A stretch of DNA of 64,000 bases from Thamnidium elegans (taxonomy: Eukaryota; Mucoromycota; Mucoromycetes; Mucorales; Mucoraceae): the NCBI GenBank assembly GCA_025201345.1, contig JAIXMG010000011.1:1-64000 (forward strand), read 5' to 3'. The notes beneath the pieces are model-generated. The model was not told where the DNA came from, made no database searches, and saw only the letters and a list, made by a program, of their open reading frames with translations. Within the stretch, counting starts at the first letter, position 1; each line of letters starts with the position of its first letter. Below are positions 1-11,070 of the stretch, piece after piece. The position numbers were made by a program, and so were the translations under genes.

Positions 1-1105
1 TAAGTTGTTAGGAACAATTTCTAAACTAATCAATAGAAGGGGATATACTTTATACGTTAATTATCAGAAGAGAGGTAAGTTTTTAATTTGTAATACTTAA
101 TTATATAGGATATTAGGTGGGAAAAGTATAGTTGTATAGAGGGATATCTTCAATTATTATAAAAAGAAGTTTATTTAAGATAAAGAATAAATAAAAGATC
201 ACTTTTTTATACATAATGAAACTGTTGGCTTCTTTATTAGATATATTATTTATATTTAAATAATATACCTAGAAGGATAACACTTTGTTTAGATTATATT
301 CATAAATACAATGTTATTTATGAATATCTTTAATATGATAGCCATTTAGGAAGTAATAGATGTCCCTCAAAGAGAAGGTGTTATATTTATATTAAGATAT
401 AGCTATAATAGGAGAAAGCATTATAGGGGTACCCTGTTATTGAAATGATACGTTTAAATCTAGTATTATTTCCTTTTAGTTCATGATATAAGTATTCAAA
501 CATTGAGAAAAAATCCATAAATATGAAATCCTTAGGATTATATAGTTATTACTGTTACAAATTGAATGATAGTTATTTGTAAGATAAATATAAAAGTTAT
601 TATTTTACAAGTTCAAAAGGAAAGTGAGCGCCAGGTTTATAGTTGTCCAACTAAAAGAGAGTATTATGTAACAGATATAATACGCAAAGAAATATAATAA
701 AAATAAATTGGCTTACAGAGAATTACATGATAAAGAAAATACAATTCAAGTGATCTTTATATTTATAAGAAACTGATATGTAGAATATAAAATATAGGCA
801 AAAAATGAGAAAGATTTATTTATAGAGTAGAATTATGTGGTACTTATATTCAAAGATATCGGTTAGGACATCCTTCGAATCTTGTAGAATAAATTTGTTC
901 TTTTGATTCAAAGATGGTGTAATGGGTAACCTTCTAAACTAAGTGTGTTGTTTTTGTTCTAGTTGACTAATAAAGTATATAAATTGATGGCTTTACAATC
1001 AGAAAGGGCTAAAAGGTTCTGTAAAATAAATAAATAGATGAAGTAACATATCTGATGTTATATTAATATGTACTTTATTTTATTATAATATTGTTGTTTA
1101 TTCAT
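1..1105. other. AT-rich stretch without recognised gene
   Basis: Very AT-rich sequence with stop codons in all frames. I see no intact reading frame, splice pattern, tRNA or terminal repeat. It probably is degraded repeat DNA, judging from the transposons that follow, but no family can be named. Confidence 0.5.
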
Positions 1106-1176
1106 AAAGCATAAAATCATATAGTCTTAAAGCATAAAAAATCATATAGTCTTAAGGCATAAAAAATCATAGTCTT
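1106..1176. repeat. Three 23-25 bp tandem repeats at gene 3' end
   Basis: Three near-identical units built on AAAGCATAAAAAATCATATA followed by GTCTT start at 1106, 1129 and 1154. They end 4 bp before the stop codon of the minus-strand gene at 1181, so they lie in its 3' untranslated region or terminator. Confidence 0.75.
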
Positions 1177-1180
1177 CAAA

Positions 1181-4127
1181 TTATTCTATTCTTCTTCTCT
1201 TGCTGTTATCACTGCTACTAGTACCTGCTGCTGCTGTTGTCATTCTAGTATCTGCTCTCCTAATAATCTGAACATACTTGTCTTCTACAAAATCTTGCTC
1301 TAATGTTGGTTTTCTATCGCCTGCTTTTGTATGGTTGATTGTTCTTTGGAATCTGGTCAATCCCTTCTCTCCTACCAATAATTTTTGACCTGAATTATAA
1401 GGGAGATACTCCATGAATAATCGTACCGCCAAAATAAAAAACTCTCGGAATGCACTCAAACTTCCCAAGCTAACACCTTCATTAAGCGCCAATTGCAAGT
1501 AAGCTCCTCTACTGCCAAACATTTCCCACGCTTTGGTCATCTTGATCTTCTTACCAATGGCGGACACATTACCAATATCTGCTGCCAAAATTTCTGGCAA
1601 AAGGAACTGCAATCTTAAACTCAATGGATTTGGCTGCGCATAATCAGTCTTCTTTACATTTACACCAAACTGCTTCAAATTGTTACCATATCCAAAGCAC
1701 TCAAAACCCAAGGAATACTCTTCTATGGACCCCTTTTTGAACTCTGAATCAACCCAATGTTCACGCACCAACATCATATATTCTTCCCAAAATAGCTGAA
1801 AGAATCTACTTGCACCTTGGGCACCAAGACCATGCTTATCAAAGATAGCCCGGGCTGACGTCGCATATTGTTCGACTGAACCACGTGAGTTGTACAGATT
1901 TGTCCCTTTGTAAAGAACACCAAGTTCAGACTTTTTTCTCGGAAGTGAAGAGAATTTTTCTGCCAACTGGGCTAATTGGGGGCACTTAATACCTGAGAGA
2001 AGAGCCTTGGTTTGACGAGCCATATTAGCTGATATTTTGGCCTTGGGAAAGTGCTTCTCAAGATACTTCTTGTCGAAACGACCACGGAACGAAACAACAT
2101 TGTTTAGCACTTGAAACTGCCCAGGCAAAAAACAAAGCACATTGTATTTACAGCGGTTACGATTTACAAACTTTCTGCACTCGAACAAAGTTTGATTAGG
2201 CGCGAGTATCTGGGATGACAGCATGTAGGCGCACAAGGCAACTGCAGAAAGTGCCTGAACATCAGTACGCTTCCTGTACTCAGCGGCAAGAGACAACAAA
2301 ACCTTTTGGCGACACTGAAGATACATCATGTACTTCTCATTGTCCAGACAAATGACATAATTTTCGTTGAAACATTTCCTTAAAGAAAAAGAGTAATATG
2401 TTAGCCCCTATATCTGTTGTATGGCTAAACCAGATAGTATTACTTACAATGTATACTCCTGCAAATCTTTTATAAGCGAAGCTCCAACCTGGCTTGCTAA
2501 GTATCGACCCTCAATACGCATTGTGAATGTTTGGCTACTACACTCATCATACAGCTTCCAATACCACCCCTATATATATTGGTTAATAAGCTGCTTATAT
2601 CTCACTATTACTCTGTTTTACTTACATTGACACTTTTGACACTACGATCATTGTCACCCCAAAGATCTTGAGGAACCCAATGTTTACCAAAGTAACCAGT
2701 CTTGTAATCATATCCTCTTACACCAGCAAATGTATTTTTTACATCACTATAACAAATCAATTTTTTGGGCTTAAGTGTACTGCTAAATGTTACTGGTTTC
2801 ACACTGAATCCACCGAAATCAGATAATACATGAGAAAAATAATCAGGCTTATCCGCTTTATTAACACCGTAAATTTCACCAATCTGAGTTAATTTGGACT
2901 TTAATGCGAAAATAATGCTGGGTTTGCTTCTATCATAAAGATTCGTAGCCACATCAACGTATACATTATTATGATCCAGTTTGCTCCAATCAATCATAGA
3001 TGAAAGAATTACGGACAGATCACCAGGTACAGGTTGCTTGAATCCAAACGCCGACAAAGTGAGGAAGAAACCATCAAAACGAAGTAAGTGACTATCTGAA
3101 CTGATAATTTCACGCATCTCATTGACAACATTAATTATATCTTGACCATACATAAAGTCGTCTGATACGGTACGTATGCCTTTTGCCAAAGCATGTCTGT
3201 ATGACTTGCTAACTCGTGAAAGGACCGAAGGATTGCACACTTTGTTAGCTGCCTTGATAAAAATTTTATCATAAAAAAATTCCTGATCAGAATTACTGAA
3301 AAAGTGTCTACTTCTGTTCTCAACATTATACATTTTTGGAAAAATAATGTTACATCTTAATAAAGCACCATTATCAGCCGTAAACAAAATCGTATGTGGG
3401 ATATCCTTTAGAATCACAGTTTTACCGTCAATAGTTGTACTCCCATAATCCAGTCTTCTGATGACATGTTCCGGCAAGTTGAATGCGCATACACGAAACC
3501 TTCCTGTTTCGACCAATGGAACATTTTCTAAGTCACTGGCTATGAACGCATCGATGTCTTGAACTACTGCAAAATCTTTCGTTTCGGTTTCATGTTCTAA
3601 CATAGAAACAGAAAGACGATGCTTAACACCCTCCTCATCACGAATCATACCGTTAAGATGTAAATCAACTTGCACATCTAAATCTAGAGTAGACGCTTCA
3701 ATGCACTTAGTGACATACTCATTGAATGACAATTTGACTAATTTTTTCTTGTTAGTTATTCGCAAGTATTATTACATAATATATATATATATATATTACT
3801 TACCAAAATCGACAGGAGTATCATTATCAATTTCGTCTACAACAATGACTTCATCTTCTTCATCATATTCGATCTCAGACTGTTCCTCCGATTCTTCATC
3901 AAGATAACCTTCAGCATATTCAACTTCTGATGGCACGTATTCACTATCTTCGTCCCCTTCTATGGTACGGTATAAAAATATATTAATACTCTTTTACAAA
4001 ACACCAATGTTGTACTAAAAATTATCTTACCTTGTTCGGTAGTACCCCCAATGATAAAATCAAGCAACTCAAACTCACCAAAGTTTGGTTCAGTAACACC
4101 AGTAGCAGATTCCCTTTGGATAGACAT
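1181..4127 (-). CDS. Five-exon gene of an unrecognised multicopy family
   Basis: Exons read on the minus strand at 4127-4031, 3959-3804, 3737-2626, 2569-2448 and 2378-1181. All four introns have GT...AG ends and keep phase, giving about 894 residues. The N-terminus (about residues 33-85) is a strongly acidic Glu/Asp stretch. The middle and C-terminal parts are globular without a motif I can name; the C-terminus is basic (SKRRRIE), which could act in nuclear import. No catalytic triad of a transposase or reverse transcriptase is visible. The family is repetitive: broken copies of exon 3 and exon 5 sequence occur at 17014-17361 and 12427-12879. The start was chosen because it gives a continuous spliced frame and lies about 85 bp below a TATA box. 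It may be an element-borne gene or a host gene family amplified by transposons. Confidence 0.75.
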
Positions 4128-4206
4128 GTTATGTTAATAGTAAAGTAATATAAAATAAAATTCTTAAAAATAAAGATAAAAAAGGGGGATACTGGAAAAA
4201 AGTGGC

Positions 4207-4218
4207 CTCTATATATAC
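4207..4218 (-). promoter_or_regulatory. TATA box of the 1181-4127 gene
   Basis: On the minus strand this reads GTATATATAGAG, about 85 bp upstream of the start codon at 4127 and about 60 bp downstream of the bZIP-site array. Placement fits a Pol II TATA element; function is inferred from position. Confidence 0.55.
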
Positions 4219-4279
4219 TTTTTTTTAAACACAGCAGTCCGAAAATGTAGTCTAAAAGAGGAAAAAAGGCCTCGTAATC

Positions 4280-4398
4280 ATGAGTCATAGGTCCCGTAAT
4301 CATGAGTCATAGGTCCCGTAATCATTAGTCATAGATCCCGTAATCATTAGTCATAGATCCCGTAATCATGAGTCATAGGTCCTGTAGGCATGAGTCAT
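4280..4398. promoter_or_regulatory. Array of six Gcn4/AP-1-type sites at 22-bp spacing
   Basis: ATGAGTCAT occurs at 4280, 4302, 4368 and 4390, and the variant ATTAGTCAT at 4324 and 4346. Start-to-start spacing is exactly 22 bp throughout, carried on a 22-bp tandem repeat (ATGAGTCATAGGTCCCGTAA plus 2 bases). TGAGTCA is the known core of fungal Gcn4/AP-1 bZIP sites, and 22 bp is about two helical turns, so all sites face the same side of DNA. The array is 153 bp upstream of the 1181-4127 gene's start. Confidence 0.7.
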
Positions 4399-4456
4399 GA
4401 CCCGGATTTGTACTCCTTTATGGCCCGGACTTGCACTCATCCATGGCCCGGATTTT
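4397..4456. repeat. Degenerate 23-bp repeat with CCCGGA core
   Basis: Three copies of TG(A/G)CCCGGA(T/C)TT spaced about 23-24 bp apart adjoin the bZIP-site array on its promoter-distal side. Role unknown. Confidence 0.5.
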
Positions 4457-4459
4457 AGT

Positions 4460-5143
4460 AAACTCTTATTGATAATGTGCTTGTGTTAGTATGTAGTGTT
4501 TTTGGCCCATATCTCCCTTAAATATATGCTGCTCCCAGCAGGATTCGATCTCTAATTTTAGGGTGTCTGTAGGGAACACTAAATCTTTAATAACTCCGGG
4601 AATAAATTTTTTTAATTTTTAAGATTAGTATCATTAAAAAGCCACAATTTTTCTCTATTTTTACAACAAATAAAAAGAGAGGGTAAGGGGAGGCTAACCC
4701 TTGATCTTTCCAGTACTAACCCCAACCTTCAACGCCCTTGGTCCTTTATGGGGCAACTGGGTCGCCGGGTAGGCGATCCCTGTTGGCCTGTTCTATTTTC
4801 CTATCTGCCCTACCTTTTTTTCTACTTATGCTTTTTTTTATTTTTTTTATTTATTTTTCTACTTATGCTTTTTTTTTTTTTTTTTACTTATGCATCTTTT
4901 TTATTTTTCTTATTATTATATTCCTTTACCCTATCTTATTCACTTTCTTATTCTCCTATTCATTTTATCTTATTTCCCCTCTTTTACACCCATTTTCATT
5001 TTTTACCCCTCCCCATCTCGATTTCACGACCTCATCAATATTACTCCTATGCGCTCCCTGTGCTACTCATGCTCCCAGGTCGCTACGCTCCCATTCTTCA
5101 CCCACTTATATACCTCATCTCCCAGAAGCTACGCTCCCTTTCC
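4460..5143. other. Gene-free stretch with T-rich low complexity
   Basis: No coding pattern supported. Bases 4800-4990 are T-rich with a repeated TTTTTTTCTACTTATGC-like word. Frames that stay open here translate to Phe/Leu/Tyr runs and are composition artefacts. Confidence 0.6.
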
Positions 5144-8100
5144 CTAGAGATTTATGAAGGAATACCTCCATCTTCCACATATTTCCGTACTATGATCAAT
5201 AGAATCAAACACTTGATAAAGTACACAACCAGTAGCAAAATCGCTAGAATCAGTTGCGATGCAATATGGGTGCGAGTGTTCTGGTTGTGATAATACTACA
5301 TCTGACAGCATAACCTTTTTTATGGCGTCAAAATGTAATTGATGTTTTTTGGTCCAAATGAAGGGGCCATTTATTTTAATATCATGTGAACGTAAGGCAT
5401 CTAGAGGAGCCATTAAAGCAGCTGCGTTTGGCAAGTGCATACGGAAGAAATTGACAAAGCCCAATATAGATTGTGCTTGTTTTTGTGTTTTAGGAGGAGG
5501 CATTTCATTAAAATTGGTAAGTTTACGCTTATCTATTCTTTTTCCTGCAGCAGATATAGAATACCCTAAAAGATATACAGCCGACTTTGCAAAATGTGAT
5601 TTCTCGAAATTAATTCTTAGATTATTTTTTGTAAGTATTTCGAGCACGTTTTTTACGTGGTAATAATGGGCATGCATTGATCTACTGGCTATACAAATAT
5701 CATCCACGAAGCAAGTAACATAAGGTAAATCTTTAAACAATGTTAACATCACTCTGCTAAACAATTGACTGATCACAGAAATGCCAAATGGCGAGCCTCG
5801 ATACATATATTGCAAATTATTAGGAGCAGTAAATGTTGTTTTTATCTGATCCGCTTCATTGACAGGGAATTGATTAAATGCCGATTTCAAATCAATTGTA
5901 GAAAATACGACACAACCAGTCATAGAATTAAATATATCGCTAATTAATGGTAAGCTGTGAGAATTCTTTGATGATTCATCAAGTGCTTCATTAAGTTTCC
6001 TTGGATCGAGAAGAAGGCGAATATTCTTTTTATCTTTGCAGATAGCACCATTCACGTGATCTTTTTTGAATGTTACAGTCATAGGTAAATTCCAACCGGA
6101 AGGCTTAGCAGGAACAATTATTTTATCTTTTTCCCAACTTTCAATTATTTCCATTACTTGATCCTTTAATGCATAAGGGATTGGGTATTGTCGGATATTA
6201 GCAATAAAACCAGGAGGGGTTGGTAAATGTAATACAGCATCCTTTATAGTGCATAAAGATGTCTTGTCTAATTTTTTATTTTTGTCAATATACACTTTAA
6301 TAGCATTTTCAAAGGCATATTGTTCTTGTTCAGTACCGAAATTAGTGACATTTGGAATATAGGCATCATCGTTTTTCGAATTATCGACAACTTCTTTTTG
6401 AAGGTTTTTATGTTTAACAGCAACGTTAGACAAATAAATTTTTAGTTTGGGTAATAAATCTACACCAATTAAAATTTTTTCATTATCGGAATCAATAATA
6501 TTGTCATCAATAATATCGAATTTATGTTCAATTATTTTGTTTACATTATCATATTCGACGAGTAAAGGATCAATTGTTTGTAGACGAGGAACTTTACTAC
6601 CATTAGCCATGATTAGACTACCAGGAATAGAATGGAATGATATATTATTTTTCTGGGCATATTTTTTACTTATCAAACTAACACTAGCACCAGTATCAAT
6701 AATACCATAGCTAAGAATACTATTAATAATGATAGGTGTTGCAGGGGATAACGAGGTTCCTTCTATATTACATGGATTATCATTATCACCAACATTGTTA
6801 TTTCTTACAGCAAAAATGTTCTTCTCTAGAAGATGATTCTTATTGTTGTTTAAGGAATTATCATCATTGGAGCTCTTATAGTATGGTTGAATATATTTAT
6901 TAAAAAAATCATCATAATCGTTGTCTGATGTATCAGTATCAGAGTCAGAGATAGCACAAAGTTTTTTATCGTAGGTGGCAGGAGCAACCGAAAGATTTGA
7001 TACATCAGTTCCCTTGGTGAAGTTACTAAGGTTAACAGAATGATCAATCTTGTTAATATTTGCATTATTGTAGTTATGACTATTATTTTTATTATTTTTA
7101 TTATCAATGTAATTACTTACAGGAGGGGAAGGCAATTTGTAACCCTTTCTTTTAAAGACTGCAATTTTAACCTCACAGTTATACGAATGACTTGGATCAT
7201 CGCGGTAATTTGCAGTTCTGCAATAGGTACAAATGCCTTGTGCTCTCAACGTGGCGAAATTGACGTGTTTCGATGCAGCGGAAGACGTAGGTCCAGAGGC
7301 AACAAAAGGGGCATCGTTTTTTAAAGTGTCGAAAGGAACTTCTTCAACCTTTTCAATCATTCTTCTTTTTTTGTTGTTAACTTTATGGATCCTAGAGGAT
7401 CCTAAAGTTTCTTCAATAACAGCAATATGTCCAATAATTATTTTTTCGAACATAGCCCAACTAGCAGGAGCATGGTGCATCTTTACATTATCAAAATCAG
7501 ACGGGTTGGTTTTGCGAAAGTTACTTGAAATTATTTGGTTGATTTTTCCTTGCACTTTTGAAGGAAAACAATTAACAAACAAATAAAATAACATCACATT
7601 ATTTTCAATATTTATTTTAGCTCTGAGAATTAACATTCGGTATCTCTCCAAACATAAAATAAAAGATTCCTTTTCCTCAAGAGAAAAATTGATCAAACTA
7701 ATAGCTAACGAATTAACGCTGGCTTGAGAGGCCATGTCAAAACGTTGTTGTAAAATAGTCTTAGCATCAGACCAAGAAATTGCAGACGAATTTTTTAAAT
7801 TTACACTAAACCAACCATGGTGATTAGTAGAGCCTTCGAAAGCAATCTCAAGGTAATAAAACCAAGATTTACTAATATTAAGGTTATATGTAACAAACAA
7901 TCTTTCAAATTTCAAAAAGAAAGTTGTTAAGGTTATTTCCTTATCATTTTTATCTTTTTCTTCGATATTCCAACAATCGAGTAAAGGGTTCACATTAAAG
8001 GCAGGTACGTCTTTAATGGGAATTCCACGATTGCTAGAACCCACCAAAGTCAAATCGTTGCTAGGTAGCATACTATCAATAGGTTTTACCAAGGCAGTAA

Positions 8101-8461
8101 TTTGACTTTTGATCAATTTAGCGTGCTCATTGACCAACTTGGTGTTATTCTCAATAGTAATAAATCTCTCATTATTAGTATCAAAAATACCCTCAGAAAA
8201 CAATTTAATTTTTTGCTCATTGAGATTAGCAATAATTATCATTATACTTTCATATTGATTATTAAGCTGTTCTAAAGCAGTTTTATTCTCAATAGATTTC
8301 TTATTAGAAATTTTATTGGCATTGTTGTTAACACTTTCGTAAGCAACAAATGATTCTTCCATTTCCGAATCTTCTGTAGTAACAGAGGATTCATCCGTGG
8401 CAGAATTTTTAGCAATAGAATTGTTATTATCCAATCCCATATTGGTTAAACCATCAAGCAC
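5144..8461 (-). mobile_element. Ty3/Gypsy LTR retrotransposon gag-pol, 3'-truncated
   Basis: One uninterrupted frame of 1105 codons. In order: a gag-like region with predicted coiled coil; a Cys/His cluster (CTYC...HSYNC, near residue 410) resembling a zinc knuckle; an aspartic protease with IIDTGASVSLIS; a reverse transcriptase with LLDPRKLN, DLKSAFNQ and the catalytic FVDD box; and the start of RNase H (ATDSSDFATG). The frame then stops, so most of RNase H and all of integrase are missing. No LTR flanks it: 20 bp beyond the 5' end sits a 252-bp repeat belonging to the neighbouring element, and the 3' end joins a sequence also found next to the gene fragment at 17014. The open frame argues for recent loss. 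The first in-frame ATG is inside the ORF, so the true start is unsure. Confidence 0.9.
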
Positions 8462-8481
8462 TTTCGTGACAGAATTACTAT

Positions 8482-8733
8482 GACGGATATCCTTTTATAT
8501 TATAAATTAAAACATTATTTAAAATACATCATAAATAAAATGTTGATCTTTATCCAAAACTAAAAGGTTTGCTCTTGTGATAAAATAATTTATTTTATAT
8601 ATATAATTCTGATTTATTTATATCTATAGAATATAAAGACGATATGTTAATTTTAAAAATGTAGTATATCCGATAATATAAAAAGATATATTTATTGAAA
8701 ATAATTGATTAAGGGATCATAGATATCCTTCTT
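8482..8733 (+). repeat. 252-bp direct repeat, copy 1
   Basis: Starts GACGGATATCC and ends GATATCCTTCTT. It is identical over all 252 bases to 10736-10987, flanking the DDE transposase ORF. The ends carry the short inverted word GGATATC. It lacks the TG...CA ends of a usual LTR. Confidence 0.9.
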
Positions 8734-8791
8734 CTAGTGAGAGTTGGTAACTATTTTTATAAATAAATTGAATTTTAAAATACAATAATAA

Positions 8792-10231
8792 ATGAACTAT
8801 GATATTAAAGAGAATGTTAATAAAGAATACAATAATATTACAAAAGAATATTGGAAATTTTTAAACTATGGATGGCCTAAGATAAATAAAAAAGTAAATC
8901 ATACAAGAAAAAAGTCAAGTGTTAATAATTATATAGAAATAAAAACAGAAATAATGAATAGATTAGGTATAATACCTACATATTTTTTTCTTACAATTTT
9001 ATTTGGAGATCAAGATTATCCAGGACCTTATAATAATATAGAAAAAGGATTATTAGTGCTCTATTTTATAGTTAAAAGTATTCCTTTTGAAGATATGGAT
9101 AAATATATTAGTAAAAGCACATTTCATGATATTTATCGAAGATTCTATAATGATGATAGAATTTCTAAATTAAATAAAGTTATTGATTATTCATTATCAA
9201 ATATGTTTTCAAATATAAATATTAGAATTATGAATGGACACTTGAACAACCCTACTTTATTTAATCAAGTGACTTTACATATTGACGGGCATGATACAAA
9301 AGGAATTGTTTATGGATCGAAAGATAAATCTCAATTTTATAGTTACAAATTAAAAAGAAATGGATTTAGAACACAAGTATCCCTAGATAATAATGGATTT
9401 ATACTATTTGTTTCCAAAAGTCAACCTTGTAGCATTGGAAATGATGGAACAATGTTAACAGATATGAATATATATAACAAGATTAATGAAATGGATTGTA
9501 TTGCATTAGATGGTGGCTACACATTGTTTGTTAATAATATAATAAATAATTCTAATCTAAACAACCACAACTTTGTATTTCCAATTAGGAAAGAGATCGG
9601 TATTAATTTAAATGAAATTGAATTAAACTATAATGATCAGTTTGGTGGATTTCGTTCTAAAATGGAGAAATGTTTCGCTGATATAGGGCATACATTTGAA
9701 AGGTTGAATAATACGAAGTCTTTTATTACCACAGATATAAAAATTTTTAATATTCAAATGAAAATTGCATCTGTTTTGTTAAATGTAAAAAAATTTGTAG
9801 AATTAAACAAACTTGATGTATTTGATTTTCATGCATATTGGCTAAATGATCAATTTGATTATGAATACAATGATATTATTTTAAATAATTTAGATTCTAT
9901 AAAAATAATGCAGCCTAAAATAACAGAAAGAATAAATAATTTAGAAAAAATGACATTATTACAACAACAGTTTATTGGTCTACAATTACAAAATATTACT
10001 CAAAGTCCAAAAATCAATAGTTTAATAGATAATATGGACATGGAAGAAAATATGGATAATAATAATCTTGATAATTTTGAAGTAGAAGATATACTTGATC
10101 ACAAAGGATTAGTTGTAGAAGATAGTATTTATTTAGTTAAATGGAAAAACTATCCAGATTCAGAAAATCAATGGTTACATTATTCTCGTTTTAATGAAAG
10201 TAAAATTATTATTGATTATTGGAAGAAATAA
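8792..10231 (+). CDS. DDE transposase (DDE_Tnp_4-like) with C-terminal chromodomain
   Basis: 479 residues in one exon. Candidate catalytic acids are Asp165 in HIDGHD, Asp240 in LDGGY and Glu292 in FRSKMEKCF, the spacing and motif style of DDE_Tnp_4/Harbinger-like transposases spread in Mucoromycota. Residues about 425-479 form a chromodomain (VEDILDHK...YLVKWKNYP...WLHYSRF), the module used by chromoviruses to target methylated histone H3. The frame is intact and very Asn/Lys-rich, more AT-biased than host genes. It sits between two identical 252-bp direct repeats, which is unusual for a cut-and-paste DNA transposon. Assignment to the DDE class is by motif; the exact family needs a profile search. 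Confidence 0.85.
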   Translation: MNYDIKENVNKEYNNITKEYWKFLNYGWPKINKKVNHTRKKSSVNNYIEIKTEIMNRLGIIPTYFFLTILFGDQDYPGPYNNIEKGLLVLYFIVKSIPFEDMDKYISKSTFHDIYRRFYNDDRISKLNKVIDYSLSNMFSNINIRIMNGHLNNPTLFNQVTLHIDGHDTKGIVYGSKDKSQFYSYKLKRNGFRTQVSLDNNGFILFVSKSQPCSIGNDGTMLTDMNIYNKINEMDCIALDGGYTLFVNNIINNSNLNNHNFVFPIRKEIGINLNEIELNYNDQFGGFRSKMEKCFADIGHTFERLNNTKSFITTDIKIFNIQMKIASVLLNVKKFVELNKLDVFDFHAYWLNDQFDYEYNDIILNNLDSIKIMQPKITERINNLEKMTLLQQQFIGLQLQNITQSPKINSLIDNMDMEENMDNNNLDNFEVEDILDHKGLVVEDSIYLVKWKNYPDSENQWLHYSRFNESKIIIDYWKK

Positions 10232-10735
10232 ATTATTAAATTTATAGTTTATTACATAGTTTTCTGAAAATAATTGAATTTACAATTTATAAAAAAAGAT
10301 AAATGGAAAACAAAAGTATTTTTTAAATATTCTTGTTTTTAAAAGAAATAAATTATTAAAATAAAAATCAATATGAACCAATTGATGATTGAGTGCACAC
10401 AATCTGTTTTATTTAATTTATGAAATCCTTTTGTAAACTTTTCATTATATTAAATAGATCTACTCTATTAGTATTCTAAATAAAATAAATAAAAAAACAA
10501 AAAAACCATCTGGCCAGAGGGGGAAGGTATCACCTAAGATACAACTATATTGATTTAACTATATGCTAATAAGAAAAACAGTATGTAAAAAAGACAAAAA
10601 ATGAATAATAATAAAGGGTTTGTACAAATACCAATTAAAAGAATTCCAAAGACCTATTGTTTCCATAATTTTTTGAGAGAGTAAAGACTATCTCGGGTAG
10701 CTTTCTCTTTTTTTTCGTTTCTTTCTCTGGAGTAA

Positions 10736-10987
10736 GACGGATATCCTTTTATATTATAAATTAAAACATTATTTAAAATACATCATAAATAAAATGTTGA
10801 TCTTTATCCAAAACTAAAAGGTTTGCTCTTGTGATAAAATAATTTATTTTATATATATAATTCTGATTTATTTATATCTATAGAATATAAAGACGATATG
10901 TTAATTTTAAAAATGTAGTATATCCGATAATATAAAAAGATATATTTATTGAAAATAATTGATTAAGGGATCATAGATATCCTTCTT
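10736..10987 (+). repeat. 252-bp direct repeat, copy 2
   Basis: Identical to 8482-8733. No target-site duplication is visible outside the pair (tactat versus aataaa). The 500 bp between the transposase stop and this repeat (10232-10735) hold no other gene that I can see. Confidence 0.9.
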
Positions 10988-11070
10988 AATAAATCTATAT
11001 TACAAAATGTACTATAATATTGCCGTTTTATTAAATAACTATTTTATTCGGGTCATTATGTATTAAGGTC

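Noticed and set aside
4533..4556. tRNA-like B box (GATCGAATC on the minus strand)
   Set aside because: No matching acceptor stem, A box or anticodon arm at the right distance; GGGAGC near it has no 5' partner. Perhaps a tRNA-derived repeat remnant, but not callable.
4738..5290. Plus-strand frames of 85-180 codons
   Set aside because: They translate to Phe/Leu/Tyr runs from a T-rich tract and partly lie antisense to the Gypsy pol gene.
8482..8733. 252-bp repeat as the 5' LTR of the Gypsy element
   Set aside because: It lacks TG...CA, no primer-binding site follows it towards gag, and its second copy flanks the DDE ORF, not pol.
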